DNA of 13,621 nucleotides from an uncultured Clostridium sp. (GTDB lineage Bacteria > Bacillota > Clostridia > Clostridiales > Clostridiaceae). This document shows positions 1 to 7,565 of this stretch, piece after piece. Below the pieces are notes generated by a model. The model had not been told where the DNA came from. It saw only the letters and a program-made list of their open reading frames with translations, and made no database searches. The number at the start of each line of letters is the position of its first letter. Within the stretch, counting starts at the first letter, position 1. A program made the translations under genes and the position numbers. Where the stretch lies: positions 1 to 13,621 of the forward strand of contig UQFE01000050.1 in the NCBI GenBank assembly GCA_900540255.1. The letters are read 5' to 3'.

Positions 1-867
1 ATAAGTTATAGACACATTATTATGTTTAGATTTTAATTCATTAACTAAATACCATCTAATCATACTCATAAATGTAGCATCTTTAAAACCTCTAACTTTT
101 TTACCATTCACGCACCAATCATAAAGAAATTTTCCCTTCTTATGATTGGCGGGAATATGGCATTTGCTACAAAGTGTAATTAAGTTTTCAGGTCTATCAC
201 TACCACCTTCGCTTCGGTATCTAATGTGATGAACTTTTAATATCTGCTCTTTCTTATCTTTATGTTTGCAGTTTGGATTTTGACACTTATGACCGTCCCT
301 GTGAAGGACAAATTCTCTCACATTCCAAAAACCAAACATATCCCCATTTTGATAATCAATACCAGAAATCAAATCATCTTTCATCTTTTGAATATCGAAA
401 TTAGCAACTTCAATAGTAATTTTCTCTATTGGAAGTATATTTTTTAAATAATCTATAAATTTAATGTGAGTATCCAGTTTGTGCTTTAAAGATGGAGCTA
501 ACCATCCTTTTTTCTTAGACTTAACTCTATTATTCCATCTAGCTTTTCTATATCTTAATCTACTTCGTCTAATTCTTCTATATGAAGCTTTTTCTAATAA
601 TCTTTTTTTCATTCCTTCAAGAAGTTTAACTTCTCCAGCAATATATTCTTGTTTTGCGTCTATGACGCTAAAACCGATATTAGAATATCCACTATCTACA
701 CCCAAATTTAGTTTTTGTATATATTCAGTTTTAGTTTTGTATGTTAGCTTAACCACAAAAGGTCTTAAACTTACAACTTTAGCCTTCTTTTGTTTAAGTA
801 GCTTTCTAGCTTTTGCATTAGATGTAGGCATAAGAGCCTTTCCATCTATACTTTTAACATAAACCAT
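1..867 (-). CDS. iscB: IscB RNA-guided nuclease (OMEGA system), C-terminus beyond left edge
   Basis: This frame is open from the ATG at 867 to the window edge (289 residues, no stop), so the gene is partial. IscB is the transposon-encoded ancestor of Cas9 and cleaves DNA using an omega RNA guide. Visible parts in order: a PLMP-type N-terminus (KALMPTSNAKARKLL, residues 10-24); RuvC-I LGVDSG with Asp58; an arginine-rich RRXRR/bridge-helix stretch (residues 96-114); RuvC-II ITIEVANFD with Glu153; and an HNH domain with Cys195/Cys200, VHHIRYRSEGGSDRPENL (His213/His214, Asn228) and CSKCH (Cys233, Cys236, His237). The third RuvC motif must lie past the edge; family members are about 400-500 residues. 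The ATG at 867 follows AAAAGGA by 9 bases. The ATG at 876 is in frame but abuts that site, so it is less likely. TnpB is excluded because TnpB has no inserted HNH and no PLMP segment. No tnpA is visible here. Confidence 0.93.
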   Translation of the reverse strand, partial: MVYVKSIDGKALMPTSNAKARKLLKQKKAKVVSLRPFVVKLTYKTKTEYIQKLNLGVDSGYSNIGFSVIDAKQEYIAGEVKLLEGMKKRLLEKASYRRIRRSRLRYRKARWNNRVKSKKKGWLAPSLKHKLDTHIKFIDYLKNILPIEKITIEVANFDIQKMKDDLISGIDYQNGDMFGFWNVREFVLHRDGHKCQNPNCKHKDKKEQILKVHHIRYRSEGGSDRPENLITLCSKCHIPANHKKGKFLYDWCVNGKKVRGFKDATFMSMIRWYLVNELKSKHNNVSITY

Positions 868-1193
868 AAAAGTCATTCCTTTTAAATTAATCTCGCCCGA
901 AGGCGGTAAGCTCCCTTCGCCAATGTTATCCAGAGGTTTTGTATACAAGCAACACTTCTCCTGCCATCAGAGATGTTTAATCGCTTACCACAGAGCTTAG
1001 AACTTGGGAAACATTCTAAGGTGTCTATATATTCTCCAGTAACGTAGTATATTCGCTGTGCAAAGCACATTCCGATATACTTAGGCTATTCAACCATCAC
1101 ATTCGCCCGAAGACTATGCAATACTACTTTCAGAGGAGAGACTAGGGATTTTCATCCCAAGCCCCTATCCCTTTAGGGTAGTGGGCTGTTGAC
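868..1193 (-). ncRNA. omega RNA (HEARO RNA) of the IscB element
   Basis: This 326-base stretch lies directly upstream of iscB, where omega RNAs of this family are encoded (described earlier as HEARO, HNH endonuclease-associated RNA and ORF). It is clearly richer in GC than its surroundings and packed with hairpins. Read on the minus strand from 5' to 3': AGCCC (1183-1187) pairs with GGGCU (1160-1164) around a CUACCC-UAAA-GGGAUAG hairpin; GGGAU-GAAA-AUCCC (1145-1158); GUAUAU/AUAUAC (1075-1080 with 1047-1052) enclosing GUGC-UUU-GCAC (1058-1068); CUUAGAA/UUCUAAG (1014-1020 with 996-1002); and CGCC-UUCG-GGCG (894-905), just before the iscB ribosome binding site. The sequence TCGCCCGAAG occurs twice on the plus strand (893-902 and 1103-1112). 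Exact ends are inferred. A 62-codon minus-strand reading frame inside it (882-1070) is taken as spurious. Confidence 0.85.
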
Positions 1194-2581
1194 CTATATA
1201 CATCAGCTATAACATCATTTAATGTCTTCATAGCCATTATTTTTATATTAGGTATATTTACATCTTTGCTAAAGGAATCTTTTGCAACATATACTTTCTT
1301 AAACCCCATTCTTGCAAGCTCTTTTACTCTTATTTCTAATGAAGGTACCTTTTTTAATTCTCCCGTTAAACCTACATCTGCTATAAAAGCAATATTAGCT
1401 TCTATTCCCCTTTGCTTTACAGATGAAACTATGCTCATTATTACAGCTAAGTTTATTCCTTGCTCTTTAATTCTCATTCCACCAGTAGTTTTTATAATAA
1501 CATTTTTATCATAAAGTCCTATTCCACCTCTTTGTTCTAATATTGATATTAACGTATTAAGTTTATCCTTTCCCAAGGTTTCCCCTATTCTAGTTGGATA
1601 AGGAGTAAATGTCTTAGATACTAAACTTTCTATTTCTGTTATTATAGGTCTTGAACCTTCCTTTATAACAGTTAATGTACTTCCTGAAACTACTTCTCCC
1701 TCTTCCCTTTTTGTCATAAAAAACTCTGAAGGATTATCTATAGATACCATTCCTCTTTCAGACATTTGAAAAAATCCTGTTTCTCCAGTACTTCCAAATC
1801 TATTTTTTGAACTAACTAATCCTCTTAATTCTTCATCTGTATCACATTCTATAATCAATACAGTATCAACTAAATGTTCTAAAGCTCTTAATCCTGCTAA
1901 TTCATCAGCTTTAGTCATTTGCCCAACTATTATAACTGCACGCTGTCTTTTGTCGTCTTTAGCAATTCTTAATAATTCATTTGCACATTCCATAGTTTGT
2001 GTTGGTGAGCCTGCTCTTGCTGGTAAAAATGCTTCCATAGTAAAGGTTTGAATACTATCTATTATCAATAAATCTGGATCAATTTCATTAACAGCATCAA
2101 CAACATTATCCATACTAGTTTCTTGAACTACCCAAATATTATCATCAATTTTATCTAAAATTCTATCTGCTCTATTCTTAATTTGACTATCACTTTCTTC
2201 ACCTGAAGCATAAATAACTTTATATCCACTTTGGGCTATATTATCTGCTACTTGTAATAACAAAGTTGATTTACCTGCTCCTGGTCGTGCTGTTATTATA
2301 GTAATTGAATCTTTAACTATTCCGCCACCCATTACTCTATCAAATTCATTTATTCCAGTTACAATTCTATCACTTTTACTTGATTTAACTTCTGATAACT
2401 TTTTAATTGGCTTCTTACTTAATTGTCTTACTTTTGTAGCTTCTTTTGCTGCCTTATTTTGCTGAACTACCTGCTCCTCATTAAATGTATTCCAATTGCT
2501 ACAATCAGGACACTTTCCCATCCATTTTGGTGATTCATATCCACATTCCTCACATACAAATACAGATTTTATTTTTGCCAT
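1142..2581 (-). CDS. radA: DNA repair protein RadA/Sms with element-encoded C-terminal tail
   Basis: RadA is a RecA-related, DnaB-like branch-migration helicase acting in recombinational repair. From the ATG at 2581 (479 residues) it shows a zinc finger (Cys10, Cys13, Cys24, Cys27), a P-loop ARPGAGKST (98-106), ASGEES (125-130), a Walker B-like LLIIDS (171-176), the RadA signature KNRFG (259-263) and a Lon-like C-terminal domain. The first in-frame codon is a GTG at 2593, but MAKIKSVFVCEECG is the usual RadA start. The site GGTG before the ATG is weak. The P-loop is unusual: most RadA proteins have GDPGIGKST or GEPGIGKST. The native protein should end near residues 462-464 (LNDVIADVY). The last ~17 residues and the TAG stop lie in the omega RNA 5' domain, which marks the insertion point. 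It follows nagB in the same direction but behind a terminator. Confidence 0.93.
   Translation of the reverse strand: MAKIKSVFVCEECGYESPKWMGKCPDCSNWNTFNEEQVVQQNKAAKEATKVRQLSKKPIKKLSEVKSSKSDRIVTGINEFDRVMGGGIVKDSITIITARPGAGKSTLLLQVADNIAQSGYKVIYASGEESDSQIKNRADRILDKIDDNIWVVQETSMDNVVDAVNEIDPDLLIIDSIQTFTMEAFLPARAGSPTQTMECANELLRIAKDDKRQRAVIIVGQMTKADELAGLRALEHLVDTVLIIECDTDEELRGLVSSKNRFGSTGETGFFQMSERGMVSIDNPSEFFMTKREEGEVVSGSTLTVIKEGSRPIITEIESLVSKTFTPYPTRIGETLGKDKLNTLISILEQRGGIGLYDKNVIIKTTGGMRIKEQGINLAVIMSIVSSVKQRGIEANIAFIADVGLTGELKKVPSLEIRVKELARMGFKKVYVAKDSFSKDVNIPNIKIMAMKTLNDVIADVYRSTAHYPKGIGAWDENP
1194..1209 (-). other. Predicted omega RNA guide, taken from the 3' end of radA
   Basis: In IscB systems the guide is the roughly 16-base flank immediately 5' of the omega RNA scaffold. 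Here that flank is the minus-strand sequence TAGCTGATGTATATAG, which is also radA codons for the end of its native C-terminus. The boundary could shift by several bases, because the scaffold start (GTCAACAGCCC) was placed by eye from its first stem. Confidence 0.55.
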
Positions 2582-2640
2582 TTTATTCACCACTCTATCT
2601 ATATTAATTTTCTTATTTTAATATATCACACATAAAATAT

Positions 2641-2677
2641 AAAAAAAATAAACCATAATATAATCTTATGGCTTATT
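2641..2677 (-). terminator. Rho-independent terminator after nagB
   Basis: On the minus strand AATAAGCCATAA (2666-2677) pairs with TTATGGTTTATT (2647-2658). The stem has 12 pairs including one G-U and a 7-base loop, followed by a run of eight T (2641-2648). It starts three bases past the nagB stop codon and separates the nag operon from radA. Confidence 0.85.
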
Positions 2678-2679
2678 CT

Positions 2680-3414
2680 TTATAAATTATTTATTAATTT
2701 TGCAGCTGCTTTATCTACTATTACAGTTACATCTCTATGCATTTGTAATATAGAAGCTGGATTTTCTGTTGTAATTTTTCCTGAAAATAATCCCTTTATA
2801 GCTTCTGCCTTACTTTCTCCTGAAGCAATTAATACTATCTTTTTTGCTTTCATTATTTCGCCTAAACCCATAGTGATTGCTCTCTTAGGTACTTCATCAA
2901 TAGTATCAAAAAATCTTGAGTTAGCTTTTATAGTATCTTCTGTTAATGTTATTACATGAGTTCCTGAAGATAACTCTTTATCTGGTTCATTAAATGCTAT
3001 ATGACCATTGTTTCCAACACCTAATAATTGAACATCTATTCCACCAAGCTCTTCTATCTTCTTATCATATTCCTTACATTCAGCATTTAAATCTTGAGCT
3101 AGCCCATTAGGAACAATAGTATTATTAATATTTATATTAACATGATTAAATAAGTTTTCATTCATAAAATGTCTATAACTTTGCTCATGTTCTGGATTTA
3201 ATCCAACATATTCATCAAGATTTACTGTTTTAATTTTTGAAAAATCTAATTCTCCATCTTGATACATTTTAATTAATTCTTTATACATTCCAACTGGTGA
3301 ACCTCCAGTAGCTAATCCTAAAATAGCATTTGGCTTTTCTTTTATAGTGCTTGCAAGCTCTCTTGCTGCCACCTTACTTAATTCTTCATAATTATCAATA
3401 GTTATTAATTTCAT
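2680..3414 (-). CDS. nagB: Glucosamine-6-phosphate deaminase NagB
   Basis: This cytosolic enzyme converts glucosamine-6-phosphate to fructose-6-phosphate and ammonium, feeding amino sugars into glycolysis. The 244-residue length is normal for the family. Visible motifs: the phosphate/substrate loop LGLATGGSPVGMY (32-44), NLDEYVGL with catalytic Asp67, and LGVGNNGHIAFNEPD (131-145) carrying Asn136, His138 and Glu143. These match the Bacillus-type active-site set, with Asn where the E. coli enzyme has Asp141. The ATG at 3414 overlaps the TGA of nagR by 4 bases (ATGA), so the genes are probably translationally coupled. The GGAGA before the start lies inside the end of nagR. nagA is not next to it, so GlcNAc-6-phosphate deacetylase must be encoded elsewhere. 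Expression should follow the NagR-controlled promoter at 4153-4181. Confidence 0.97.
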   Translation of the reverse strand: MKLITIDNYEELSKVAARELASTIKEKPNAILGLATGGSPVGMYKELIKMYQDGELDFSKIKTVNLDEYVGLNPEHEQSYRHFMNENLFNHVNININNTIVPNGLAQDLNAECKEYDKKIEELGGIDVQLLGVGNNGHIAFNEPDKELSSGTHVITLTEDTIKANSRFFDTIDEVPKRAITMGLGEIMKAKKIVLIASGESKAEAIKGLFSGKITTENPASILQMHRDVTVIVDKAAAKLINNL

Positions 3415-4133
3415 ATTATCTCTCCTTCCTTTCTTGAAATATTAACTTGTAATGTAAACTTATCTGATTTATAATACGCTTCCTCTAAAAATAACAATTT
3501 ATTTGAATTAGTAAATATTTTACTTGTTGTTTTTAATATTGGTGTATTTTCTTCACATTCTAATAAAATTCTCATTTCACTATTTAAATTAACTGCTACT
3601 ATAGATGAATTAGAATGACTAATAACATATCCAAAGCCTTCTAATACTTTATATAACGAGCCCTCTAACATTTCTTCATTAATATTTCCACAATAATCAA
3701 CTGGAATATATACAGTTTCTAGTGCAATACATTCTCCATCTACAATTCTTTGCCTTGTTATTTTATACAGCTTGTCTAACACAAAAATATCTTGCATATC
3801 ATCTGGAGTATCTATGATTTCAAAATAAACAACATTAGTTTTTAGTTTTCTACCACTTTGTTTAATAATTTCAGTAAAACTCATCATATCTTTTTGATTT
3901 ACTTTTTGTTCACATACAAAAGTACCCTTTCCTTTTTTTCTAACTAAGATACCTTCTTGAACTAATTCTCCAATTGCTTGTCTTATTGTCATCCTACTGA
4001 CTTCATATATTTCACAAAGTTCTCTTTCACTAGCTATACATTCTCCAGCCTTCCAAACTCCACTAGCAATTTTTTTAATTAAATCATTTTTTAATTGATA
4101 ATATACTGGTATTGGACTATTCTTATCTATCAT
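3411..4133 (-). CDS. nagR: GntR/HutC-family regulator, NagR-like
   Basis: This protein is probably the repressor of amino-sugar use, released by glucosamine-6-phosphate or GlcNAc-6-phosphate as in Bacillus NagR (YvoA). The N-terminal ~70 residues form a GntR winged helix (PVYYQLKNDL, ASERELCEIYEVSRMTIRQAI, then the wing GILVRKKGKGTFV). The remainder matches the UTRA effector domain of the HutC subfamily. I chose the ATG at 4133 (240 residues), preceded by GGGAG with 8 bases of spacing. An in-frame ATG at 4154 has no ribosome binding site and overlaps the predicted -10 box, so it would be untranscribed. The 4-base overlap with nagB and the operator at 4173-4188 support the role. The gene name rests on this context and family resemblance, not on a unique motif. 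Confidence 0.9.
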   Translation of the reverse strand: MIDKNSPIPVYYQLKNDLIKKIASGVWKAGECIASERELCEIYEVSRMTIRQAIGELVQEGILVRKKGKGTFVCEQKVNQKDMMSFTEIIKQSGRKLKTNVVYFEIIDTPDDMQDIFVLDKLYKITRQRIVDGECIALETVYIPVDYCGNINEEMLEGSLYKVLEGFGYVISHSNSSIVAVNLNSEMRILLECEENTPILKTTSKIFTNSNKLLFLEEAYYKSDKFTLQVNISRKEGEII

Positions 4134-4152
4134 AATTATCACTCCCAAACTC

Positions 4153-4181
4153 ATTATATTATATATATATATAGTTGTCTA
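4153..4181 (-). promoter_or_regulatory. SigA-type promoter of nagR-nagB
   Basis: On the minus strand TAGACA (4176-4181) is followed by 17 bases and a perfect TATAAT (4153-4158). Transcription would start near 4146, leaving a very short leader that begins at the GGGAG of nagR. Confidence 0.7.
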
Positions 4182-4188
4182 TACCAGT
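4173..4188 (-). promoter_or_regulatory. NagR/DasR-type operator (dre site)
   Basis: The minus-strand sequence ACTGGTATAGACAACT matches the dre consensus ACTGGTCTAGACCACT at 14 of 16 positions. It overlaps the -35 box, so a bound GntR-type repressor would block RNA polymerase. This suggests autoregulation of nagR-nagB. The consensus is recalled from work on DasR and NagR. Confidence 0.75.
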
Positions 4189-4271
4189 TGAAAATATTTT
4201 TATTCGAAAATAATACATAATTATTTATTATTTGGAAACAATATTCATATAAATCTTAAGGAGATGGTATT

Positions 4272-4442
4272 TTGATAGATAAATCTTACTTAAAAAAAGT
4301 TCAGTCAAAAAATATTTTAAATAACTATAAACCTAAAAACTTATCTAGTAATTATGCTAATAATTCAACTTTAGATTGTATAGAAAATATGATTGTTAAT
4401 TCCAATTTAGATGAAAATATACATGATAACAACATTAAATAA
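4272..4442 (+). CDS. Small hypothetical protein, 56 residues
   Basis: This short ORF starts with TTG and is preceded by a strong AAGGAG site (4258-4263) with 8 bases of spacing, the main reason to believe in it. The product (N-terminus MIDKSYLKKVQSKNILNNYK) is rich in Asn and Lys. It has one Cys, no membrane segment, no signal peptide and no motif I recognise. It is divergent from nagR and shares its upstream region. It converges on clpC and ends exactly at the left arm of the long terminator stem. No convincing SigA promoter is seen; TTGAAA (4188-4193) followed after 17 bases by a poor TAATAC is the best candidate. The N-terminal MIDK resembles that of NagR, probably by chance. Its function is unknown. 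Confidence 0.5.
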   Translation: MIDKSYLKKVQSKNILNNYKPKNLSSNYANNSTLDCIENMIVNSNLDENIHDNNIK

Positions 4443-4535
4443 ATTATAAAGAAAAAAAGTAAGAGCAATATGAACTGTACCCTATCAAGTTGACAAGGGG
4501 CAGTTAAATAAAGTCTTACTTTTTCTTTATAATTT
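4441..4535. terminator. Bidirectional terminator between the small ORF and clpC
   Basis: The left arm at 4441-4464 (AAATTATAAAG…GTAAGA) is complementary to 4514-4535 (TCTTAC…TATAATTT) over 22 bases, with two extra A in the left arm. Both arms carry runs of A or T, so a GTAAGA/TCTTAC stem followed by U-rich sequence forms in either direction. The right arm touches the clpC stop codon and the left arm touches the small ORF stop codon. The 49 bases between the arms hold a second palindrome. Confidence 0.75.
4471..4506. repeat. Imperfect palindrome nested in the terminator, possible IS-end remnant
   Basis: AACTG (4473-4477) and CCCT (4480-4483) pair with CAGTT (4501-4505) and AGGG (4496-4499). 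The enclosed segment holds TCAAGTTGA. It is richer in GC than its surroundings. Both strands begin TGAACTG…CCC or TAACTG-CCCC, which recalls terminal repeats of IS3-family (IS150-group) elements. That origin is only a guess from memory. Confidence 0.4.
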
Positions 4536-6973
4536 TATCTATGAGAAAAAACTAATATTTCATCTTTACATTCAACTTTTAGTTTATCTCCAACTTTTAT
4601 TTCTCCTTTAAGCAATTCATCACTTAATTTATCTACTATTTCCCTATTAATTATTCCTCTTAAAGGTCTTGCTCCAAACTCAAGATTCTTATTTTTATTA
4701 ATAAGAAACTTATTTAAATCCTCTTCATAAATTAAATCAATATTTTTTTCTTTTAACCTACTTATAGTATCATTTAACATTAAATTTACTATTTTTAGTG
4801 TATCCTCTTCTTTTAATTGATTAAATACTATTATATCATCTACCCTATTTAAAAATTCTGGCTTAAATGCTACCTTTAATTCTTCTAATACTATATCCTT
4901 TATTTTCTCATATTCTGCTTCATTTGCGTTAAAGCTAGTATCAAATCCAACTTTTCTTTGATTTTTTATTTTTTGAGCACCAACATTAGATGTCATAATA
5001 ACAATAGTATTTTTAAAATCTATAACTTTACCTTTCCCATCTGTTAATCTTCCATCCTCCATAATTTGCAATAAGATATTAAATACATCTGGATGTGCCT
5101 TTTCAATTTCATCTAATAAAACAACCGAATATGGTTTTCTCCTTACAGCTTCTGATAATTGACCACCTTCTTCATATCCAACATATCCTGGAGGAGCACC
5201 AATTAATCTTGAAACAGAATGTTTTTCCATATATTCAGACATATCAATCCTAATTAAATTGCTCATTTTTCCAAACATAACTTCTGCTAACACATTACAA
5301 AGTTCTGTTTTTCCAACACCAGTTGGTCCACAAAAAATAAATGTTCCAATTGGCCTATTTGGATTTTTAAGACCAACTCTAGCTCGTTTAACTGCCCTTG
5401 TTAATGATTTTATAGCTTCTTCTTGACCAACTATTCTCTTTTTCAATATATCTTCTAAATGTAATAACTTATCTGATTCTTTTTCAGTTAATCTTTCTAC
5501 TGGTACTTTAGTCCATATTGAAACAACCTTTGCAATATCATCTTCATCAACTGTTTGAACTTCTGTACAACTATGAGCTCTCCATTCATTTTTAATTTTT
5601 TCAAAATCTTCTTTTAAAATTCTTTCATTATCTCTCAAGCTAGCAGCTTTTTCAAAATCTTGATTTTTAATTGCATCTTCTTTTTCATTAATTACTTTTT
5701 CAATATTTAATTCTTTTTGTTTAATTTCTGGTGGCAAAGTTAGTCTTGAAATTCTTACCTTGGCTGCAGCTTCATCTATTAAGTCAATTGCCTTATCTGG
5801 CATATATCTATCAGTTATATATCTATCTGCTAAATCCACAGCCATATATAATGCACTATCTGTAATTTTAACTTTATGATGTGATTCATATTTATCCCTT
5901 AATCCAAATAAAATATTTATTGTTTCCTTTTTAGTTGGTGGTTCAACATTTACAGTTTGAAATCTTCTTTCTAAAGCTGCATCTTTTTCTATATGCTTTC
6001 TATATTCATCAATTGTTGTTGCACCTATACATTTTATTTCTCCCCTTGCTAAAGCAGGCTTCAAAATATTAGATGCATCAATAGCTCCTTCAGCACCACC
6101 AGCACCAACTATAGTATGAATTTCATCAATGAAAATTATAATATCATCTTCATTCTTAAGTTCATTCATTACTTTCTTTAATCTTTCTTCAAATTCCCCT
6201 CTATATTTTGCTCCTGCAATCATAGATGTAATATCTAAAACTAACAATCTTTTACTTCTTAAACTTTCAGGGACATCTCCAGCTACAATTTTTTGTGCTA
6301 ATCCTTCTATTATAGCTGTTTTTCCTACACCTGGTTCACCAATTAAACAAGGATTATTCTTTATTCTCCTACATAATATTTCTAAAACTCTTTGAGTTTC
6401 CTCTTCTCTTCCTATTACAGGATCAAGTTTTCCTTCTTGTGCATTTTGAGTTAAATCAGTACTATATTGATCTAATACAGGAGTTTTATTTTGCTTTTTC
6501 TCTTTTTGTATTGATTTCTTATTTTCTCTAAGTTCATTTCCTGAAATATATTTATCTAATTCTTGTTTAATTAAAGTAAAATCTGCCTTACTGCTTGTTA
6601 AAATAGTAAAAGCTACTCCTTCGCCTTCATTTATTAGCGCCATTAATATATGTTCAGGATTTATAAAACTATGCCCATATTTTCTTGCTATATCTAAACT
6701 ATCATCAAATAATCTCTTTGCTCTTGGTGTTAATAACATTTCTCCTGTTAAAATTTCATCATCACCAAATCCTAAATAATCTTCAGTCATTTTTTTTACT
6801 TTATCTATGGTAATTCCGTTATTAGTTAAAAGCTGACCTGCATACCCATTTTCCTTTAATATTCCTAATAAAACATGCTCAGTTCCAATATACCCATGTT
6901 TAAAACTTTGAGATTCTTGTTGTGCTTCTATTAATACAACCTGTGCTCTTTCTGTAAACCTCCCAAAAATCAC
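4535..6973 (-). CDS. clpC: ClpC, AAA+ unfoldase of the ClpCP protease
   Basis: This Hsp100 unfoldase feeds misfolded and regulatory proteins into ClpP. At 812 residues it has the full Class I layout: two N-terminal Clp repeats (about 1-150), AAA1 with GEPGVGKT (212-219) and IIIFIDE (278-284), a UVR-containing middle domain (about 425-460), and AAA2 with GPTGVGKT (549-556) and VVLLDE (617-622). Glu32 (GTEH) and Glu107 (NPEH) align with the two phospho-arginine pocket glutamates of B. subtilis ClpC. The GTG at 6973 is chosen because it follows GGAGGTG by 5 bases; an earlier GTG inside that site runs into a stop. It lies 94 bases after ctsR with no terminator or clear promoter between them, so it is probably co-transcribed and CtsR-controlled. 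mcsA and mcsB are missing from the operon, and radA does not follow directly as it does in many Firmicutes. Confidence 0.97.
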   Translation of the reverse strand: MIFGRFTERAQVVLIEAQQESQSFKHGYIGTEHVLLGILKENGYAGQLLTNNGITIDKVKKMTEDYLGFGDDEILTGEMLLTPRAKRLFDDSLDIARKYGHSFINPEHILMALINEGEGVAFTILTSSKADFTLIKQELDKYISGNELRENKKSIQKEKKQNKTPVLDQYSTDLTQNAQEGKLDPVIGREEETQRVLEILCRRIKNNPCLIGEPGVGKTAIIEGLAQKIVAGDVPESLRSKRLLVLDITSMIAGAKYRGEFEERLKKVMNELKNEDDIIIFIDEIHTIVGAGGAEGAIDASNILKPALARGEIKCIGATTIDEYRKHIEKDAALERRFQTVNVEPPTKKETINILFGLRDKYESHHKVKITDSALYMAVDLADRYITDRYMPDKAIDLIDEAAAKVRISRLTLPPEIKQKELNIEKVINEKEDAIKNQDFEKAASLRDNERILKEDFEKIKNEWRAHSCTEVQTVDEDDIAKVVSIWTKVPVERLTEKESDKLLHLEDILKKRIVGQEEAIKSLTRAVKRARVGLKNPNRPIGTFIFCGPTGVGKTELCNVLAEVMFGKMSNLIRIDMSEYMEKHSVSRLIGAPPGYVGYEEGGQLSEAVRRKPYSVVLLDEIEKAHPDVFNILLQIMEDGRLTDGKGKVIDFKNTIVIMTSNVGAQKIKNQRKVGFDTSFNANEAEYEKIKDIVLEELKVAFKPEFLNRVDDIIVFNQLKEEDTLKIVNLMLNDTISRLKEKNIDLIYEEDLNKFLINKNKNLEFGARPLRGIINREIVDKLSDELLKGEIKVGDKLKVECKDEILVFSHR

Positions 6974-7067
6974 AGTGTCACCTCCAAATAAAATCTAATA
7001 TAGATTAATATAAAATTTTATAAATATGACCCAACCCTTTACTACTTTTATCACTCTACTATAATTA

Positions 7068-7523
7068 TTATGATAAAATTACCATTATAATACCCTTAAG
7101 TATCTCAGCTCTTAGTTTATTTTTATCTTCTGTTAATATTAAAGTTCTATCGTTAATTGATATTTTTACAATTTCAAGTTCCCTTTTCGTAATTAATTCT
7201 TTTTCACATAAATACTCTAAAAGCAATACTGCAGAATTATAAGTTAAGCTAACCCCTATTGCATTATTGATTGCTTCTAATTGTTGTTCCTTGTTTGTAT
7301 AATTTACTCTTCTAATTATAATATAGCCACCACCACCTCTTCTACTTTCAATCATATATCCCTTTTCAGATGTAAATCTTGTAGTTAATACATAATTTAT
7401 TTGAGATGGTGCACAGTTAAATTTATCTGCTAACTCATTTCTTTGAATAATTACCTCCTTATCTTCTTCCTCTTCTATCATGTCATTTATAAACTGTGCT
7501 ATTATATCTGAAATTCTTGCCAC
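7068..7523 (-). CDS. ctsR: CtsR, class III heat-shock repressor
   Basis: CtsR represses clp genes at normal temperature and is inactivated by heat. The 151-residue product starts MARISDIIAQFI, with a helix-turn-helix (LADKFNCAPSQINYVLTTRF, 31-50) and the glycine-rich wing RRGGGGYIII (61-70). This is the thermosensing loop that in Bacillus contains the arginine (Arg62) phosphorylated by McsB; an Arg is present at 62 here. The C-terminal half is the second CtsR domain. The start is the GTG at 7523, preceded by AGGAAGGTG with 5 bases of spacing. A matching operator lies just upstream, so it is autoregulated. It is the first gene of a two-gene operon with clpC. mcsA and mcsB, its usual modulators, are not found here. 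Confidence 0.97.
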   Translation of the reverse strand: MARISDIIAQFINDMIEEEEDKEVIIQRNELADKFNCAPSQINYVLTTRFTSEKGYMIESRRGGGGYIIIRRVNYTNKEQQLEAINNAIGVSLTYNSAVLLLEYLCEKELITKRELEIVKISINDRTLILTEDKNKLRAEILKGIIMVILS

Positions 7524-7545
7524 AATTTCACCTTCCTAAACGTCA

Positions 7546-7562
7546 TTTGACCTTCTTTGACT
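7546..7562 (-). promoter_or_regulatory. CtsR operator
   Basis: The minus strand reads AGTCAAA-GAA-GGTCAAA. It is a direct heptanucleotide repeat with a 3-base spacer and fits the CtsR consensus RGTCAAA-NAN-RGTCAAA exactly. It lies directly downstream of the -10 box, covering the predicted transcription start of ctsR. Confidence 0.93.
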
Positions 7563-7565
7563 TTG

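Noticed and set aside
262..862. Plus-strand ORFs at 262-447 and 479-862
   Set aside because: They are antisense to the iscB frame, which shows clear catalytic motifs. They lack ribosome binding sites and have the hydrophobic composition typical of shadow frames.
1..867. TnpB or a plain HNH homing endonuclease instead of IscB
   Set aside because: TnpB has no HNH insert or PLMP N-terminus. A plain HNH enzyme would not carry RuvC-I, bridge helix and RuvC-II around it.
882..1070. Minus-strand 62-residue ORF upstream of iscB
   Set aside because: It lies wholly within the structured omega RNA region, has no ribosome binding site, and its composition (many Arg, Cys, Tyr) is explained by the hairpins.
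4134..4154. Upstream ATG at 4154 for nagR
   Set aside because: No ribosome binding site, and the codon falls on the predicted -10 box, upstream of the transcription start.
6974..7067. Separate CtsR-controlled promoter between ctsR and clpC
   Set aside because: AT-rich stretches resemble -10 boxes, but there is no CtsR heptad pair and no convincing -35, so I treat the genes as one operon.
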